A stretch of 13,991 nt of DNA. Source: JAAYGT01 sp050252075 (lineage in GTDB: Bacteria; Pseudomonadota; Gammaproteobacteria; Burkholderiales; Burkholderiaceae_B). Below are positions 1 to 7,424 of the stretch, in pieces (positions within the stretch are counted from its first letter, which is position 1; each line of letters opens with the position of its first letter). A model generated the notes under the pieces. The model was not told the DNA's origin, did not search any database, and saw nothing but the letters and a program-made list of their open reading frames with translations. Made by a program: the position numbers and the translations under genes. The DNA lies in assembly GCA_050252075.1 (NCBI GenBank), contig JBFWLP010000085.1:1-13991 (forward strand), read 5' to 3'.

Positions 1-1
1 C

Positions 2-613
2 GCCGGGCTGGCATCGGTGGTGCTGCAGTCACAGGCGTTCTTTACCACATTGATCGCCGCCGTGTTTCTTGGCGAGCGTATCCGCCGTCACAATGTGGTG
101 GGTTTGCTGGTGGCGGCGCTGGGTCTGGTGCTTATCCAGCAGGGCGCCGTCGCCGGTACGCTGTCGCTCACCGGGTTTCTCATGACGCTCGCTGCCGGGT
201 TGAGCTGGGCCATCGGCAATATCGTTACCAAAGGGGTTGGCAAAATCGACATGCTCAGCCTGGTGGTATGGGGGGCGCTGGTGCCGCCGCTGCCGTTTCT
301 GGGGTTGTCGCTGGTCTTCGAAGGCCCGGCACTGATTATGGCCAGTTTGCAGAATGCCACCTGGGTGGGTGTGTCGATGCTGGCCTATCTGGTGGTGTTT
401 GCCACCTTGCTGGGCTATTGTCTGTGGGGGTGGCTGCTATCGCGTCACCCGGCCGGCCAGGTGGCCCCCCTTACCCTGGCCGTTCCCGTGCTGGGCTTGT
501 TGTCGACTTCGCTGCTGCTGAACGAACAACTGGTGTTCTGGCAATGGGTGGGGGGAGTCGTCATTTTGGTGGCCTTAGCCATTAACAGCTTCGGGGCCAG
601 GGTGTTTCGCTAA
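2..613 (+). CDS. eamA: EamA-family exporter, O-acetylserine/cysteine exporter-like (5' end outside window)
   Basis: This is the C-terminal part, about 203 residues, of an inner-membrane drug/metabolite transporter. The frame is open from the first bases, so the true start lies upstream. The visible part carries about seven hydrophobic segments and two features of the EamA repeat: an AGLASVVLQSQAFFT stretch with a following GER at the end of the first repeat, and a second repeat opening with TLAAGLSWAIGNI. These stretches, and the later LSLVVWGALVP and APLTLAVPVLGL segments, closely resemble what I remember of E. coli EamA (YdeD), which exports cysteine and O-acetylserine. The substrate is inferred from that resemblance only. 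It ends 92 bp before the argD-like gene on the same strand. Membership of the family is secure; the gene symbol is less so. Confidence 0.85.
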   Translation, partial: AGLASVVLQSQAFFTTLIAAVFLGERIRRHNVVGLLVAALGLVLIQQGAVAGTLSLTGFLMTLAAGLSWAIGNIVTKGVGKIDMLSLVVWGALVPPLPFLGLSLVFEGPALIMASLQNATWVGVSMLAYLVVFATLLGYCLWGWLLSRHPAGQVAPLTLAVPVLGLLSTSLLLNEQLVFWQWVGGVVILVALAINSFGARVFR

Positions 614-705
614 GCTCTGGGCTAAAATCGCAGCAGGTGGGCGGAACGACGTCCGATTTCCCGCCGGCCGCTATTTTTCTTCTATTTATTATCAGGAAAC
701 TTGCT

Positions 706-1896
706 ATGGAACTTAACCTGTCCGGTATTAACGCACTTATGGAAATTACCAAGCGTCCCGAGCTGGTTTTTGTCCGAGGGCAGGGTTCCTGGCTGGAAGA
801 TCACACCGGCAAGCGTTACCTCGATTTCATTCAGGGCTGGGCCGTCAATTGCCTGGGGCATTGCCCGCCCGAAGTCACGAAAGCGCTGGCGCATCAATCC
901 ACACAATTGCTCAACCCCTCACCGGCGTTTTACAACCAGCCCTCCATTGATCTGGCCACGCGCATCACGCAGGCCTCGTGCTTCGATCGGGTGTTTTTCG
1001 CCAACAGCGGCGCCGAGGCCAACGAGGGTGCGATCAAGCTGGCACGCAAGTGGGGCAAGGTAAAGCGCAACGGCGCGTACAAGATCATCACGTTCAATCA
1101 CAGTTTCCACGGCCGCACCATTGCCACCATGTCGGCATCGGGCAAGCCCGGCTGGGACACCATGTTTGCCCCTCAGGTGGAAGGTTTTCCCAAGGCCGAG
1201 CTGAACGATCTGGATTCCGTGCGTGCTTTGGTCGACGATAAAACGGTGGCCGTCATGCTGGAACCGGTCCAGGGCGAAGGCGGCGTCATTCCGGCAACCC
1301 GCGAGTTCATGCAGGGGCTGCGTCAACTGGCCGACGAACACGGCTTGTTGCTGATCGTCGACGAAGTGCAAACGGGGTACGGTCGCACCGGCACCCTGTT
1401 TGCCTACGAGCAGTTCAATGTCATTCCCGACATCATGACACTGGGCAAGGGCATCGGGGCCGGTGTGCCGCTGGCTGCGCTGTGCGCACGCCAGGACGTC
1501 AGCGTTTTCGAGCACGGAGACCAGGGGGGCACCTATAACGGCAATCCGTTGATGACGGCGGTGGGCGTGGCCGTGTTCGATGCCCTGACGGCGCCCGGCT
1601 TCCTGGACACCGTCAATGCCCGCGGGCAGGAGCTTTCCCAGGGCTTGCTGGCCTTGTCGGCCAAATGGGGCATGAAAGGCGAGCGTGGCACGGGTTTGCT
1701 GCGTGCCCTGATACTCGACAAAGACGACGGCGCCGCCATTGTCGATGCCGCCCGCGACATGCAGCCCGAGGGGTTGCTGCTGAACGCCCCCCGCCCGAAC
1801 CTGCTGCGTTTCATGCCCGCGTTGAACGTGTCGTCCGGCGATATTCAGCACATGCTGGTGCTTCTGGACCAGGTGCTTGTGAAAGTGCGCCGATAA
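706..1896 (+). CDS. argD: Class III aminotransferase, acetylornithine transaminase type (ArgD)
   Basis: This is a 396-residue PLP-dependent enzyme. ArgD transfers the amino group between N-acetylornithine and 2-oxoglutarate in cytoplasmic arginine synthesis, and family members often also act on succinyl-diaminopimelate. Visible features are the phosphate-cup motif SGAE (101-104), FHGR (134-137) that contacts the cofactor ring and substrate carboxylate, Asp219 in VDEVQTGYGRTG that binds the pyridine nitrogen, and the Schiff-base Lys248 in TLGKG. The length matches the family. I chose the ATG at 706 because AGGA at 694-697 sits at proper spacing; an in-frame start at 637 would add 23 residues without homology and without a ribosome site. 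No other arginine gene is nearby, so a related omega-aminotransferase role cannot be excluded. The gene ends just before a strong terminator. Confidence 0.85.
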   Translation: MELNLSGINALMEITKRPELVFVRGQGSWLEDHTGKRYLDFIQGWAVNCLGHCPPEVTKALAHQSTQLLNPSPAFYNQPSIDLATRITQASCFDRVFFANSGAEANEGAIKLARKWGKVKRNGAYKIITFNHSFHGRTIATMSASGKPGWDTMFAPQVEGFPKAELNDLDSVRALVDDKTVAVMLEPVQGEGGVIPATREFMQGLRQLADEHGLLLIVDEVQTGYGRTGTLFAYEQFNVIPDIMTLGKGIGAGVPLAALCARQDVSVFEHGDQGGTYNGNPLMTAVGVAVFDALTAPGFLDTVNARGQELSQGLLALSAKWGMKGERGTGLLRALILDKDDGAAIVDAARDMQPEGLLLNAPRPNLLRFMPALNVSSGDIQHMLVLLDQVLVKVRR

Positions 1897-1921
1897 ACCG
1901 GTGCATTTCGTTCACCCATGA

Positions 1922-1950
1922 AAAACGACGGGGGATCGCCCCGTCGTTTT
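1922..1950. terminator. Bidirectional rho-independent terminator between argD and glcB
   Basis: A perfect 12-bp inverted repeat, AAAACGACGGGG (1922-1933) and CCCCGTCGTTTT (1939-1950), encloses a 5-nt loop. The T run on each strand comes from the A/T end of the stem, so it can stop transcripts from both directions. It lies between two convergent genes, 25 bp after the argD stop and 24 bp after the glcB stop. Confidence 0.88.
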
Positions 1951-1974
1951 GTTTCAGGCGGCTAACGCAAGAGA

Positions 1975-4137
1975 TCAGGCGTTAGCCTTCACAACCAGAC
2001 GCCACTGGTGCAGCAAGGGCTCGGTGTAGCCATTGGGTTGTTCCAGTCCTTTGAATACCAGATCGCATGCCGCCTTGAACGCGGACGATGTTTCAAAATT
2101 GCCCGCCATGGGCGTGTACGCCGGGTCGCCGGCATTTTGCTGATCGACCACCGCCGCCATGCGTTTCATGGTTTCCATAACTTGTTCTTTGCTGACAATG
2201 CCGTGCCGCAGCCAGTTGGCCATGTGCTGGCTGGAAATACGCAAGGTGGCCCGGTCTTCCATCAGGCCTACGTTATGGATGTCCGGTACCTTGGAGCAGC
2301 CGATGCCCTGGTCCACCCACCGCACCACATAGCCCAGAATGCCTTGCGCATTATTGTCGAGTTCCTGCTGTTTCTCGGTGTCGGTCCAGGCGGGATGGGT
2401 GGCCACGGGAATGGTCAGCAGTTTGTCGAGCAGCGGCTCAAACTTGCCTTCCATGCTGCGCTGCAGGGCCTGCACGTCGAGCTGGTGATAATGCAGGGCA
2501 TGCAGGGTGGCCGCTGTGGGGGAAGGCACCCAGGCCGTATTGCCACCGGCCTTCAGGTGGCCGATTTTCTGTTCCAGCATGGCCGCCATCAGGTCGGGCA
2601 TGGCCCACATACCCTTGCCGATCTGGGCTTTGCCCCGCAGGCCGCAGGCCAGGCCGGTTTGCACGTTGTTGCGTTCGTAGGCGTCGATCCAGGCGCTGGT
2701 TTTCATATCGCCCTTGCGCACCATGGGGCCGGCTTCCATCGAGGTGTGCATTTCATCGCCCGTGCGATCCAGGAATCCGGTGTTGATGAACGCCACGCGC
2801 CCGGTGGCCTGGGCAATACATGCTTTCAGGTTGGCACTGGTGCGGCGCTCTTCGTCCATGATGCCCATTTTGATGGTGTTGGGTTCCAGACCCAGCAGGG
2901 CTTCGGCGCGCGTAAAGATCTCGTTGGCGAAGGCCACTTCATCGGGGCCGTGCATTTTCGGCTTCACAATGTAAATGGAGCCGGCGCGTGAGTTCTTGCG
3001 CAGCTTGATGTCGTGCTTGGCGATCAGTGACGTGATGACGGCATCCATGATGCCTTCGGGCACTTCCCGGCCGTTTTCATCGAGAATGGCCGGGTTGGTC
3101 ATAAGGTGGCCCACGTTGCGAATGAACATGAGCGAGCGGCCGTGCAAGGTTTGTTCCTTGCCCTGCAAATCGGTGTAGATGCGATCGGGGTTCAGCGCGC
3201 GCGTGAATGTTTTGTCGCCTTTGGCAACCTGCTCGGTGAGCGTGCCCTGCATCAGGCCCAGCCAGTTGCGGTAAGCCTGAACCTTGTCCTGGGCGTCGAC
3301 GGTGGCGACCGAGTCTTCGCAATCCATGATGGTGGTAATGGCCGATTCCAGCACGATATCTTTCACGCCGGCCTTGTCTTGTTTGCCGATGGGGTGCGAC
3401 GGGTCGATCTGCAGTTCGAAATGCAAGCCATTGTGAAGGAAGATAATGGCTTGCGGCCGGGCGGGCTCGCCGCGGTAGCCCAGAAGCGCGGCACCGTCGG
3501 ACAGCGTGACCGTTTGCCCGCCTTCCAGGGCAACCTTCAGTTGTCCGTCGGCAACGGCGTAACTGACGGCGTTGGCGTGGGATCCCTGGGTGAGCGGAAT
3601 ATTCTGGTCGAGGAATGTGCGGCCATAGGCAATGACCTTGCCGCCGCGAACGGGGTTGTAACCGCCGGCGCGTGTGGCGCCGTCATCTTCGGACAGTGCG
3701 TCGGTACCGTACAGGGCATCGTACAGGCTGCCCCAACGCGCGTTCGCTGCATTCAGGGCATACCGGGCGTTGGTAATGGGCACCACCAGCTGCGGGCCTG
3801 CCTGCCGGGAAATTTCGGTGTCGATGCGGGTGGTGTTCACCTGAACGTCGGCCGGCTCGTCTTTCAGATAGTTGATGGAGCGCAGGAATGCCTGGTACGC
3901 GGCCATATCCTGAATTGGACCGGGGTTCTTCCGATACCAGGTGTCCAGTTCCGCCTGCAAACGATCGCGTTCGGCCAACAGGGCGCGGTTGCGGGGGGCA
4001 AGGTCGTGCACCAGGGCATCGAACCCTGACCAGAAGTCGCCGGACGCAATGCCGGTGCCGGGCAGCGCTTCGCTTTCAATGAAGTTATACAGTTCGGTCG
4101 CGACCTGAAGCCGCTTGCAAGAGGTACGTTGAGTCAT
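1975..4137 (-). CDS. glcB: Malate synthase G
   Basis: This 720-residue cytoplasmic enzyme condenses glyoxylate with acetyl-CoA to give malate, the assimilation step for glycolate/glyoxylate and the second step of the glyoxylate shunt. The length is that of the monomeric G isoform (about 723 in E. coli), not the shorter A isoform. By alignment from memory with the E. coli and Mycobacterium enzymes, the catalytic residues are all present: Arg340 in FIRNVGH, Glu429 in MDEERRT, Asp457 in FLDRTGDE (the last two are Mg2+ ligands), and the catalytic base Asp628 in LMEDRATLR. The ATG at 4137 gives the usual N-terminus, although its Shine-Dalgarno is poor. The glycolate oxidase genes glcDEF and regulator glcC are not adjacent, so it appears to be a single-gene unit with its own promoter. 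Confidence 0.97.
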   Translation of the reverse strand: MTQRTSCKRLQVATELYNFIESEALPGTGIASGDFWSGFDALVHDLAPRNRALLAERDRLQAELDTWYRKNPGPIQDMAAYQAFLRSINYLKDEPADVQVNTTRIDTEISRQAGPQLVVPITNARYALNAANARWGSLYDALYGTDALSEDDGATRAGGYNPVRGGKVIAYGRTFLDQNIPLTQGSHANAVSYAVADGQLKVALEGGQTVTLSDGAALLGYRGEPARPQAIIFLHNGLHFELQIDPSHPIGKQDKAGVKDIVLESAITTIMDCEDSVATVDAQDKVQAYRNWLGLMQGTLTEQVAKGDKTFTRALNPDRIYTDLQGKEQTLHGRSLMFIRNVGHLMTNPAILDENGREVPEGIMDAVITSLIAKHDIKLRKNSRAGSIYIVKPKMHGPDEVAFANEIFTRAEALLGLEPNTIKMGIMDEERRTSANLKACIAQATGRVAFINTGFLDRTGDEMHTSMEAGPMVRKGDMKTSAWIDAYERNNVQTGLACGLRGKAQIGKGMWAMPDLMAAMLEQKIGHLKAGGNTAWVPSPTAATLHALHYHQLDVQALQRSMEGKFEPLLDKLLTIPVATHPAWTDTEKQQELDNNAQGILGYVVRWVDQGIGCSKVPDIHNVGLMEDRATLRISSQHMANWLRHGIVSKEQVMETMKRMAAVVDQQNAGDPAYTPMAGNFETSSAFKAACDLVFKGLEQPNGYTEPLLHQWRLVVKANA

Positions 4138-4174
4138 GGTGCTGTGCTTTCAAAAAAGAGAAGGGGTTGATACG

Positions 4175-4203
4175 ATTATGTACCTGAACCTAAAAGTACT
4201 CAA
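4175..4203 (-). promoter_or_regulatory. Sigma-70 promoter of glcB
   Basis: Read on the minus strand, TTGAGT (4203-4198) is followed after exactly 17 bp by CATAAT (4180-4175). The -10 matches consensus at 5 of 6 positions and the -35 at 4 of 6. The predicted start of transcription is near 4168, giving a leader of about 30 nt before the ATG at 4137. No experiment supports it; the call rests on spacing, matches and position. Confidence 0.6.
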
Positions 4204-4212
4204 TATCAGCCA

Positions 4213-4242
4213 AAGTAAAATCACTTTTTACTTAAAGTAAAA
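4213..4242. repeat. Three AAGTAAAA half-sites upstream of glcB (possible operator)
   Basis: The octamer AAGTAAAA occurs at 4213-4220 and 4235-4242, with its exact complement TTTTACTT at 4226-4233. The second and third copies form a perfect 8-1-8 palindrome (4226-4242); the first and second form an inverted pair with a 5-nt gap. The two direct copies start 22 bp apart, close to two helical turns. The block begins 9 bp upstream of the glcB -35 hexamer. It could be an operator, or an A/T-rich UP element; I cannot assign a regulator. Confidence 0.5.
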
Positions 4243-4285
4243 GATAAAACATGAATACCCGGCAAACCGGTTCGTTCGTGCGGAG

Positions 4286-5221
4286 TTAGTGCGGCGCGAG
4301 CCACACGGTAAGTACCGATACCGTGATGACGGACAGTACGGTCGACAGCAAAATGGCGCGCGATGTGGTGGCGGCTTCCCGCTGGTAAAGGGTTGCAATC
4401 ATGAACGGGCCAGTGCCCACAGGGAGCGAGGCCAACAGAACAGCAATGGCGGCCCACATAGGGGGCATGTCAAACACCCAGTAGGCCAGGACAAATGCAA
4501 TGGCAGGGTGCACCAGCAACTTGAGCCACACAATGCGCCAAACGGCCCCTTTGCTTTGGGCCGGTTCGCGTTGCGACAGAAACAGCCCGATCGTGATCAG
4601 GGCGCAGGGGCTGGCGGCCGCCCCCAGCAAGGTGGCTAGCTGGTCCACGGCGTAGGGTAGGGGCACGCCGGCGACGGCGACCAGCGTTCCCAGCAGCGGC
4701 GAGGCCACCAGCGGGTTGCGCAGCACGGATACGCCCACTTTACGTAGGGTGCGCCCCAGATGACCCGTGCCCTGGACATCGATTTCGATCAGAACAATAC
4801 TGAATGCGAACAAGACGCAGGCGGTCAGCAAGGTACCCAGTACAACGGCAGGTAAACTGTCCTGGCCGAACAGCATCAGGCACAGCGGGAAACCCATGTA
4901 GCCCGCGTTCGCGTACGACGCCGCCAGCGCCTCGATACTGACTTCGGCCAAACGGCCTTTGCGGGAGCGGCTCAGTAGCCACGATAGGGCAAAAACAATG
5001 GCAATCGCCAACGCGCTGGCCGCCAGATAGCCCGGTTGGTTGATCTGATCCCAGGTGATTTTTGCCATGGCTTGAAACAGCAGGGCGGGCAGAGCCATCC
5101 ACACAACGAACTTGTTCAGGCTGTCAACGGCACCGGCGCCCAGCAGTCCGCGTTGGCCGGCCAGATAGCCCAGCAGTATGAGTCCGAACAGAGGAAAGAC
5201 GGCGTTGACGATAATGACCAC
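4286..5221 (-). CDS. AEC-family (auxin efflux carrier-like) permease
   Basis: This is a 311-residue inner-membrane transporter. The N-terminus VIIVNAVFPLFGLILLGYLAG, the conserved LNKFVVWMALPALLF segment and the second-half block IGLFLSQREP are typical of bacterial AEC proteins, the family that includes MdcF and YfdV. About ten hydrophobic segments fall in two halves. I chose the GTG start at 5221 because it gives the usual family length and N-terminus; an ATG at 5317 in the same frame would add 32 polar residues not typical of the family and would run into the region upstream of amn. Bacterial AEC members are mostly linked to dicarboxylates such as malonate, but the substrate here is unknown. 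It is divergent from amn and stands 148 bp upstream of glcB on the same strand. Confidence 0.85.
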   Translation of the reverse strand: MVIIVNAVFPLFGLILLGYLAGQRGLLGAGAVDSLNKFVVWMALPALLFQAMAKITWDQINQPGYLAASALAIAIVFALSWLLSRSRKGRLAEVSIEALAASYANAGYMGFPLCLMLFGQDSLPAVVLGTLLTACVLFAFSIVLIEIDVQGTGHLGRTLRKVGVSVLRNPLVASPLLGTLVAVAGVPLPYAVDQLATLLGAAASPCALITIGLFLSQREPAQSKGAVWRIVWLKLLVHPAIAFVLAYWVFDMPPMWAAIAVLLASLPVGTGPFMIATLYQREAATTSRAILLSTVLSVITVSVLTVWLAPH

Positions 5222-5305
5222 GATGTGCCTGGATACGCAGTGTGTGACGAAAGGAAATAAGGCTAAATTCTTGTCTTTGGCAGCGAGTTTACCGAGTATC
5301 GCGTG

Positions 5306-5330
5306 CACCGGTGTCACACTTTACGCGTAA
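5306..5330. promoter_or_regulatory. Palindromes in the AEC/amn divergent intergenic region
   Basis: Two short perfect palindromes lie close together 27 to 51 bp before the amn start: CACCGGTG (5306-5313) and TTACGCGTAA (5321-5330), with GTGTCACAC (5311-5319), symmetrical about its centre, between them. The 135-bp region must hold the promoters of both divergent genes, so an operator here is plausible. I found no convincing -35/-10 pair for amn. Confidence 0.25.
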
Positions 5331-5356
5331 GCTGTTACTTTTATACAAGGAAACGT

Positions 5357-6850
5357 ATGTCAGACGTCATTCATGCGATTGATCAGCCGCCCCTGATCCC
5401 GTTTACCGGCTTCGACGATGCCCGGCAAGCGGTCGATCGCCTGATCGAAATCTACCAACGCAACACGACATTCGTTCGCGACGGTTTCGCTCGCTACGCC
5501 CGGGGCGATTGGCCGAAGCATCGCCGTATCCGGGCATGCTACCCGGCCGTCCGCATTCGCGTGTCTACGTACCAGGAAGTGGACAGCCGGCTATCGTATG
5601 GCCATGTCGTTGAGCCGGGTACTTACCTGACGACGGTCACGCAGCCCGAACTCTATGCCGACTACCTGCTGGAACAGATCAGCCTGCTGATGCGCAATCA
5701 CGGTGTGCCGGTTGAAATCGGTGAGTCGAACGTGCCGATTCCGCTGCATTTTTGCTTTGAATACGGTAAGACAGGGCCGGCGGTGCTGTCCGACAGCCTG
5801 TTGGGCGACGCCTTGCGCGATCATTTCGATGTGCCCGACCTGGCGGTCACCGATGATGCCATCGTGAATGGTACGTGGCTGCCGCGCCCGGACCAGCCCA
5901 TGCCGCTCGCACCGTTTACAGCGCCGCGAGTCGACTATTCGTTGCACAGGCTGCGCCACTACACCGCCACATCGCCGCATTATTTTCAGCACTTTGTCCT
6001 GTTCACGAACTATCAGTTTTACGTTGACGAGTTCTGCCAGTGGGCCAAGGAAACGCTGGCACAAGGCGAAGGAGGCTATACGGCGCTGGTCGAGCCCGGC
6101 AATTGCGTTACGCCGTCGGGCCCCGATCCGCAAATTCAGGGTACGCCGCTGGGACGCCTGCCACAGATGCCTTCGTACCATTTGCTGCGCGAGAATCACA
6201 GCGGCATTACGCTGATCAACATTGGTGTGGGGCCCTCCAACGCCAAAACGATTACCGATCACGTCGCCGTCTTGCGGCCGTCGGCGTGGCTGATGCTGGG
6301 CCACTGCGCCGGTTTGCGCACCACGCAGCGTCTGGGCGATTACGTGCTGGCCCATGGTTACGTCCGGCAGGATCACGTGCTGGATGACGATTTGCCGTGC
6401 TGGGTTCCTGTGCCGCCACTGGCTGAAATCCAGGTGGCTCTGGAGCAGGCCGTGGAAGACGTGTCGGGTTTGTCCGGCTGGGAATTGAAACGCATCATGC
6501 GTACCGGCACCGTGGCATCCACCGACAACCGCAATTGGGAGCTGCGCGATCACCGGGAGCCGGTGCAGCAGTTGTCCCAGTCGCGTGCCATTGCTCTTGA
6601 CATGGAGTCGGCCACCGTTGCGGCCAATGGCTTTCGTTTCCGGGTGCCGTATGGCACCTTGCTATGCGTGTCCGACAAGCCCTTGCACGGCGAGCTGAAA
6701 CTGCCCGGTATGGCCAGCGAGTTCTATCGTACCCAGGTGGCCCGCCATTTGCATATCGGCATACGCGCCATTGAGCGCTTGCGCGACATGCCGCCCGAAC
6801 GCCTGCATTCACGAAAGCTGCGCAGCTTCGTGGAAACGGCGTTCAAGTAA
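5357..6850 (+). CDS. amn: AMP nucleosidase
   Basis: This 497-residue cytoplasmic enzyme hydrolyses AMP to adenine and ribose 5-phosphate, helping to control the AMP pool and feeding adenine to salvage. It has the two-part build of the family (E. coli Amn, about 484 residues): an N-terminal Amn-specific domain over roughly residues 15-190, then a nucleoside-phosphorylase-fold domain from about 230. In the latter I see GHCAGLR (315-321), the substrate-binding MESA motif (416-419) and Asp440 in SDKP, the expected acid near the base. The ATG at 5357 is chosen because AAGGAAA (5347-5353) lies just before it; the longer form from 5303 adds 18 unrelated residues. The next gene starts 26 bp after the stop, so the two are very likely co-transcribed. 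Confidence 0.95.
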   Translation: MSDVIHAIDQPPLIPFTGFDDARQAVDRLIEIYQRNTTFVRDGFARYARGDWPKHRRIRACYPAVRIRVSTYQEVDSRLSYGHVVEPGTYLTTVTQPELYADYLLEQISLLMRNHGVPVEIGESNVPIPLHFCFEYGKTGPAVLSDSLLGDALRDHFDVPDLAVTDDAIVNGTWLPRPDQPMPLAPFTAPRVDYSLHRLRHYTATSPHYFQHFVLFTNYQFYVDEFCQWAKETLAQGEGGYTALVEPGNCVTPSGPDPQIQGTPLGRLPQMPSYHLLRENHSGITLINIGVGPSNAKTITDHVAVLRPSAWLMLGHCAGLRTTQRLGDYVLAHGYVRQDHVLDDDLPCWVPVPPLAEIQVALEQAVEDVSGLSGWELKRIMRTGTVASTDNRNWELRDHREPVQQLSQSRAIALDMESATVAANGFRFRVPYGTLLCVSDKPLHGELKLPGMASEFYRTQVARHLHIGIRAIERLRDMPPERLHSRKLRSFVETAFK

Positions 6851-6876
6851 CCGACCAACCCAGGAGAACCCAAGGT

Positions 6877-7368
6877 ATGCCATCGATTTATCTGGCAGGA
6901 TTTGATGTCTTTCGTCCGGATGCCAAGGCGTGGGGTGAAACCTTGAAAATGCTGTGCGCCAAGTACGGTTTCGAGGGGTTGTTTCCCCTGGATAACGAAG
7001 CACCGGCGTCGCTGTCGGGCGCGGCGCTGGCCCGATGGATTTACGAGGCCAATGTGCAGCTCATTCGCCGTGCCGACATCGTGATGGCCAATGTCAACCC
7101 TTTTCGGGGCGCCGAGCCCGATTCGGGCACCGTCTTTGAGGTGGGGTATGCCGTTGCCCTGGGCAAGCCGGTATGGGCCTACACTGAAGAAAATCGCTCG
7201 TTGGTGGAGCAAGTAGCCGTGGATCGCCAGTTCGGCGACGGCCCCTACACCGATACCCTGGGGTATACGGTGGAGGATTTCGGTTATTCGCTTAATTTGA
7301 TGCTGGCGTGCAGTACCCAGGTGGTGCACGGCGACGTGGAAGACTGCCTGGCACAGCTGGCCGGCTAA
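6877..7368 (+). CDS. Nucleoside 2-deoxyribosyltransferase family protein
   Basis: This is a 163-residue soluble protein of the nucleoside 2-deoxyribosyltransferase family, whose members move 2-deoxyribose between purine and pyrimidine bases, or in some cases hydrolyse (deoxy)nucleotides. Family signs are the N-terminal strand IYLAGFDVF (4-12), ADIVMANV (66-73) ending a Rossmann-like strand, and DSGTVFEVGYAVALGKPV (82-99). In that last segment Glu88 aligns with the catalytic nucleophile and Asp82 with a conserved acid. The length fits a single-domain member. CAGGAG (6861-6866) and AAGG (6872-6875) precede the ATG. It follows amn by 26 bp, so a role in purine base or nucleotide salvage is likely. 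The exact substrate, including deoxynucleosides versus 5'-monophosphates as in the DNPH1/Rcl branch, cannot be told from the sequence. Confidence 0.85.
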   Translation: MPSIYLAGFDVFRPDAKAWGETLKMLCAKYGFEGLFPLDNEAPASLSGAALARWIYEANVQLIRRADIVMANVNPFRGAEPDSGTVFEVGYAVALGKPVWAYTEENRSLVEQVAVDRQFGDGPYTDTLGYTVEDFGYSLNLMLACSTQVVHGDVEDCLAQLAG

Positions 7369-7373
7369 AACAA

Positions 7374-7400
7374 GCCCGGCAAGCCGTGACGGCGCCGGGC
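7374..7400. terminator. GC-rich hairpin between convergent genes (weak terminator candidate)
   Basis: GCCCGGC (7374-7380) and GCCGGGC (7394-7400) can pair across a 13-nt loop in the 56-bp gap between the deoxyribosyltransferase gene and dctP, whose 3' ends face each other. There is no T run on either side, so intrinsic termination is uncertain. Confidence 0.3.
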
Positions 7401-7424
7401 GGTGGGTATCAGGATGCGAACCGT

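Noticed and set aside
919..1851. A 310-codon open frame on the minus strand, opposite the argD-like gene
   Set aside because: A shadow of the aminotransferase coding frame; low-complexity His/Gly/Gln-rich product with no ribosome site or homology that I recognise.
2008..4029. Two long plus-strand open frames (2008-2991 and 3106-4029) inside glcB
   Set aside because: Both are antisense to malate synthase G, which has all catalytic residues; their products look like reverse-frame composition.
4258..4272. Small hairpin CCGG-CAAA-CCGG after the AEC permease gene
   Set aside because: The stem is only 4 bp; T-rich sequence follows on the minus strand, but this is too weak to call a terminator.
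5320..5347. Promoter candidate TTTACG - 16 bp - TATACA before amn
   Set aside because: The predicted transcript would start at about the ribosome-binding site, leaving no leader, and both boxes match only 4 of 6 consensus bases.
5591..6553. A 320-codon minus-strand open frame inside amn
   Set aside because: Antisense shadow of AMP nucleosidase; no domain features and a Gln/Arg/His-biased composition.
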